IMG/VR virus record: IMGVR_UViG_3300024346_005248
Coordinates: 1-21,270 of that record
Strand: one strand, 5' to 3'
DNA: 21,270 nucleotides
Source: a virus
Shown: positions 19,863-21,270 of the stretch, piece by piece
Layout: each line of letters starts with the position of its first letter
How positions within the stretch are numbered: position 1 is the first letter of the stretch
Position numbers and translations under genes: made by a program
Notes under the pieces: model-generated
Seen by the model: the letters and a program-made list of their open reading frames with translations, nothing else
Database searches by the model: none
Told to the model about the DNA's origin: nothing

Positions 19863-19891
19863 TTGACTTTGCGTCTTAACTGATGTATAAT
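19863..19891 (+). promoter_or_regulatory. Sigma70 promoter of the tRNA operon, module copy 2
   Basis: TTGACT (19863-19868), 17 bases, a perfect TATAAT (19886-19891), with an AT-rich TTACTAAAATTAGGTG upstream. The predicted start near 19898 opens the leader that contains boxA and a hairpin before the first tRNA. Confidence 0.85.
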
Positions 19892-19927
19892 GAAAGACCT
19901 GCTGATCTTGATCTCTTGATTAGCGTT

Positions 19928-19944
19928 AGATCTTTAACAATCTG
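19928..19944 (+). promoter_or_regulatory. rrn-like boxA antitermination element
   Basis: GATCTTTAACAATCTG in the tRNA operon leader matches the core of bacterial rrn boxA (CTCTTTAACA), the NusB/S10 loading site. It sits about 30 bases after the predicted start and just before a terminator-like hairpin. Confidence 0.55.
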
Positions 19945-19959
19945 CGTACCATTTTTAAT

Positions 19960-20000
19960 GAGTCACTGGCGAAAGTTCGCTAGTAGCTAGTGACTCTTTT
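19960..20000 (+). terminator. Leader terminator or processing hairpin before the tRNAs
   Basis: An 11-pair stem, GAGTCACTGGC (19960-19970) with GCTAGTGACTC (19986-19996), then TTTT. A shorter alternative hairpin (GCGA/TCGC) lies in the loop. The T-tract is short, so it may be a regulated terminator or an RNase III-type processing stem. Confidence 0.55.
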
Positions 20001-20002
20001 GT

Positions 20003-20076
20003 TCCCGAGTAGTGTAGTGGTAACACACCAGACTTTGACTCTGTTATTGTAAGTTCGATTCTTACCTCGGGTGCCA
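20003..20076 (+). tRNA. trnQ: tRNA-Gln (anticodon UUG)
   Basis: Acceptor CCCGAG/CTCGGG with a weak first pair, D arm TAGTGTAGTGGTAACACA, anticodon loop CTTTGAC (UUG at 20035-20037), T stem GTAAG/CTTAC and an encoded CCA end. A weak first pair is typical of glutamine tRNAs. Confidence 0.9.
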
Positions 20077-20139
20077 AACAGAAATATACTTCCCCTCTAT
20101 CTGAGACGATGGAGACTTTGTTAGTGTGTTTCTGTTTGG
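20074..20139 (+). other. Structured spacer RNA after tRNA-Gln
   Basis: CCAAACAGAAA (20074-20084, including the tRNA CCA) pairs perfectly with TTTCTGTTTGG (20129-20139). Inside, CTCTATC and GATGGAG form a 7-pair hairpin. It could guide 3' processing or be a separate small RNA. Confidence 0.45.
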
Positions 20140-20163
20140 TAAGTTTAACAAAAGGAGAGTAGC

Positions 20164-20187
20164 ATGAAACGTTCAGGTAAACGTTAG
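20164..20187 (+). CDS. Minigene of seven codons with strong ribosome site
   Basis: MKRSGKR then TAG, preceded by AAAAGGAGAG and a 5-base spacer. The ribosome site is as good as any in the window, but the peptide is only 7 residues. Phage minigenes can act by titrating tRNAs or ribosomes; a chance match remains possible. Confidence 0.3.
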   Translation: MKRSGKR

Positions 20188-20200
20188 TGTCACTCAAGAT

Positions 20201-20332
20201 CCCGTATTGGTCTTGGGTTGGCACGTAAAATCGAAATAATTACGACAACCCACTCGTGGCGTTAATGGTAGCGTACATGACTCTTAATCATCGAGGTCTG
20301 AGTTCGAATCTCAGCGAGTGGACCAATACGGG
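20201..20332. repeat. 12-base inverted repeat flanking tRNA-Lys(CUU)
   Basis: CCCGTATTGGTC (20201-20212) and GACCAATACGGG (20321-20332) are exact reverse complements around the tRNA; the downstream arm includes its CCA and the first bases of the next tRNA. Confidence 0.7.
20250..20325 (+). tRNA. trnK: tRNA-Lys (anticodon CUU)
   Basis: Acceptor CCACTCG/CGAGTGG, anticodon stem ATGA/TCAT with loop CTCTTAA (CUU at 20283-20285), T stem CTGAG/CTCAG, encoded CCA. The outermost anticodon-stem pair is C-C and the D stem relies on G-U pairs, so it is slightly degenerate. Confidence 0.85.
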
Positions 20333-20404
20333 GGTATAACTTAACGGCTAAAGTACGTGGCTTTTAACCATGTAATCAGAGTTCGATTCTCTGTGCCCCT
20401 ACCA
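20330..20404 (+). tRNA. trnK: tRNA-Lys (anticodon UUU)
   Basis: Acceptor GGGGGTA/TGCCCCT (G-U closing pairs), anticodon loop CTTTTAA (UUU at 20363-20365), T stem CAGAG/CTCTG, encoded CCA. It begins 4 bases after the previous tRNA ends. Confidence 0.9.
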
Positions 20405-20416
20405 AGAATTCTTTGT

Positions 20417-20491
20417 GGAGTCATTAGTTTAGTGGCAAAACCACGGGTTGTGATTCCGTTATCACGAGTTCAATTCTCGTATGACTCCCCA
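20417..20491 (+). tRNA. trnH: tRNA-His (anticodon GUG)
   Basis: Eight-pair acceptor GGAGTCAT/ATGACTCC, including the G-1:C73 pair diagnostic of histidine tRNAs, loop TTGTGAT (GUG at 20450-20452), T stem ACGAG/CTCGT, encoded CCA. Flanks ATTCTTTG and CAAAGAAT can pair. Confidence 0.93.
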
Positions 20492-20501
20492 AAGAATTTT
20501 T

Positions 20502-20577
20502 GCCGAAGTAGCTCATCTGGTAGAGCACCTGTTTGAAGCACAGGGTGTGGTTGGTTCGAGTCCAATCTTCGGTACCA
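20502..20577 (+). tRNA. trnF: tRNA-Phe (anticodon GAA)
   Basis: Acceptor GCCGAAG/CTTCGGT, D stem GCTC/GAGC, anticodon stem CCTGT/ACAGG with loop TTGAAGC (GAA at 20535-20537), encoded CCA. Confidence 0.93.
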
Positions 20578-20582
20578 AATAT

Positions 20583-20657
20583 TCCCGATTAGCTCAGCGG
20601 TAGAGCACTCGCTTGATAAGCGATAGGTCAGTGATTCGAATTCACTATTGGGAACCA
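20583..20657 (+). tRNA. trnI: tRNA-Ile (anticodon GAU)
   Basis: Acceptor TCCCGAT/ATTGGGA, D stem GCTC/GAGC, loop TTGATAA (GAU at 20615-20617), T stem AGTGA/TCACT, encoded CCA. One mismatch closes the anticodon stem. Confidence 0.9.
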
Positions 20658-20849
20658 AGTTTTGTAAGTGTAGATGTTGAGAAAGCAGAACTTCGAAAAC
20701 TCTGTGAGAGGACGGTACAAGCCCGACCAAATGATAGCTACTCAAGTATCAACTATTACTACGTACCTCTATCCTGTCTGCAGCTTCAAAGAAAATACAG
20801 GTAGAATGGTTGCGATGAGTGAGGCGCAACTACTTACAAATTCAATAAT
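20658..20849. other. Spacer without a recognised gene
   Basis: 192 bases between tRNA-Ile and tRNA-Trp. I see no cloverleaf; small hairpins are present (GTTGCG/CGCAAC near 20808-20828 by eye). An open frame from 20674 runs on through tRNA-Trp and is not convincing as a gene. It could hold a decayed tRNA or homing-gene remnant. Confidence 0.4.
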
Positions 20850-20923
20850 ATCTCGATGGTGTAATGGCAGCATAGCAGTCTCCAAAACTGTTGGTCGGGG
20901 TTCGAGTCCCTGTCGGGATGCCA
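20850..20923 (+). tRNA. trnW: tRNA-Trp (anticodon CCA)
   Basis: Acceptor ATCTCGA/TCGGGAT, anticodon loop CTCCAAA (CCA at 20882-20884), T arm CGGGG-TTCGAGT-CCCTG, encoded CCA end. Confidence 0.92.
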
Positions 20924-20929
20924 AGTTTT

Positions 20930-21001
20930 ATGGTAAGGAAAGTAAAAGGAACATGGGCAAGTTATTGGCTAGACAATAACCAGATACCGTACCTGCCATA
21001 A
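20930..21001 (+). CDS. Possible 23-residue peptide between tRNAs
   Basis: MVRKVKGTWASYWL... ends IPYLP before TAA, a plausible basic/aromatic peptide, but no ribosome site precedes it. The same DNA forms a 7-pair hairpin (GTTATTG/CAATAAC) and a longer ATGGTAAGG/CCTGCCAT closing stem, so it may be RNA and not coding. Confidence 0.2.
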   Translation: MVRKVKGTWASYWLDNNQIPYLP

Positions 21002-21010
21002 ATTTATTTC

Positions 21011-21085
21011 GGTGATGTAGCACAGCGGTAGTGCATCTCCTTCATACGGAGCAGGTCGTTGGCTCGAATCCAACCATCACCACCA
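21011..21085 (+). tRNA. trnM: tRNA-Met, elongator type (anticodon CAU)
   Basis: Acceptor GGTGATG/CATCACC with a normal G1-C72 pair, hence not an initiator; D stem GCAC/GTGC; loop TTCATAC (CAU at 21043-21045); encoded CCA. A lysidine-modified Ile role cannot be excluded from sequence. Confidence 0.9.
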
Positions 21086-21091
21086 AGTTTT

Positions 21092-21154
21092 AGGATAGTT
21101 ACAGCAAATTACAATACATTTGACTTTTAATCAAAACCGTAAAAAGCTATCCTG
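21092..21154 (+). tRNA. Degenerate tRNA-Lys-like gene without T arm
   Basis: A perfect 7-pair acceptor AGGATAG (21092-21098) / CTATCCT (21147-21153) and a perfect anticodon arm TTTGA-CTTTTAA-TCAAA (UUU at 21126-21128). No D or T arm is evident and no CCA follows. It may be a decayed tRNA or a tRNA-like RNA. Confidence 0.45.
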
Positions 21155-21163
21155 TTGTTTTAT

Positions 21164-21238
21164 GCGCCTTTAGTAAAATGAATATTACACAACGCTACGA
21201 ACGTTGAATTGGGAGTTTGATTCTCTCAGGGCGTACCA
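21164..21238 (+). tRNA. trnR: tRNA-Arg (anticodon ACG)
   Basis: Acceptor GCGCCTT/AGGGCGT, D stem GTAA/TTAC, anticodon stem CAACG/CGTTG with loop CTACGAA (ACG at 21197-21199), T stem GGGAG/CTCTC, encoded CCA. The D loop lacks the usual GG, and A34 would need conversion to inosine by host TadA. Confidence 0.82.
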
Positions 21239-21244
21239 AATTAT

Positions 21245-21270
21245 GGAAGCGTGTCCGAGTGGTTTAAGGA
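21245..21270 (+). tRNA. Start of a class II tRNA, probably tRNA-Ser (cut by window edge)
   Basis: GGAAGCG then TGTCCGAGTGGTTTAAGGA is the acceptor 5' strand and D arm typical of serine (less likely leucine) tRNAs. The anticodon lies beyond the window. Confidence 0.6.

Noticed and set aside
19955-20224. Minus-strand ORF of 89 residues
   Set aside because: It lies across tRNA-Gln and the leader hairpin; its sequence is the typical false translation of a tRNA region on the opposite strand.
20470-20745. Minus-strand ORF of 91 residues
   Set aside because: It crosses tRNA-His, tRNA-Phe and tRNA-Ile; the RLDSNQPHPV-type phrase is a known artefact of translating tRNA genes.
20674-20979. Plus-strand ORF of 101 residues
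   Set aside because: It runs through tRNA-Trp, has no ribosome site and no recognisable domain.
1-21270. CRISPR arrays, insertion sequences, integrase or att sites
   Set aside because: No regularly spaced direct repeats, transposase or integrase genes, or terminal inverted repeats were seen; the tRNAs form a phage array and do not look like integration scars.

Overview
This window comes from a T4-like tailed phage (myovirus type) with an AT-rich, tightly packed genome. The phage assignment rests on a class I ribonucleotide reductase pair, a T4-type RNase H (FEN-like 5' nuclease), dCMP deaminase, a MazG-like hydrolase, a GIY-YIG nuclease, many very small overlapping genes, an array of tRNA genes, and T4-type late-promoter-like motifs (CTAAATA / ATAAATA). 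The host is probably a proteobacterium, since the IscU/IscA/ErpA trio and a TctC/Bug-like binding protein have proteobacterial character. A betaproteobacterium is possible but is only an inference.

Layout. (1) 1-2354: nucleotide-precursor cassette, nrdA (5' end outside the window), a class I glutamine-amidotransferase-like protein, nrdB and a 49-residue zinc-ribbon protein. (2) 2371-8053: a late-type block with a GIY-YIG nuclease, a large coiled-coil membrane protein that seems to carry a second gene in another frame (3165-3464), two signal-peptide proteins (one with five 22-residue cysteine repeats), three more membrane proteins and a 19-residue CxxC peptide, closed by an intrinsic terminator at 8075-8097. 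(3) 8109-11286: an early-type operon behind a sigma70-like promoter, with small phage proteins, a MazG-like enzyme, a WYL_2-like protein, a small membrane protein, a fold-type IV PLP aminotransferase and an alpha/beta hydrolase. (4) 11283-17265: a consensus sigma70 promoter, then an unknown 370-residue protein, RNase H, two small phage proteins, a 2OG-Fe(II) oxygenase, a class II aldolase/adducin-family protein, dCMP deaminase, a periplasmic TctC-like protein and a second 2OG-Fe(II) oxygenase. (5) 17266-18259: an overlapping iscU-iscA-erpA cluster behind a late-type motif. (6) 18260-19359, minus strand: two tandem paralogues of unknown function that abut erpA tail to tail with no gap. (7) 19412-21270: several sigma70-like promoters, a structured small-RNA-like transcript, a leader with an rrn-like boxA and a hairpin terminator, then tRNAs for Gln, Lys(CUU), Lys(UUU), His, Phe, Ile, Trp, Met, a degenerate Lys-like tRNA, Arg(ACG), and the start of a Ser-type tRNA cut by the window edge.

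How it fits together. Nucleotide supply (NrdAB, dCMP deaminase, MazG-like) serves phage DNA synthesis. A marked iron theme (diiron NrdB, two 2OG-Fe(II) oxygenases, three Fe-S assembly proteins) suggests the phage supports iron-cofactor delivery during infection. The envelope block and the TctC-like protein indicate investment in the host membrane and periplasm. The strongest undescribed signals are the overprinted gene at 3165-3464, the IscU-IscA-ErpA set without a desulfurase, the boxA/terminator-controlled tRNA operon, and the structured RNA at 19529-19710.
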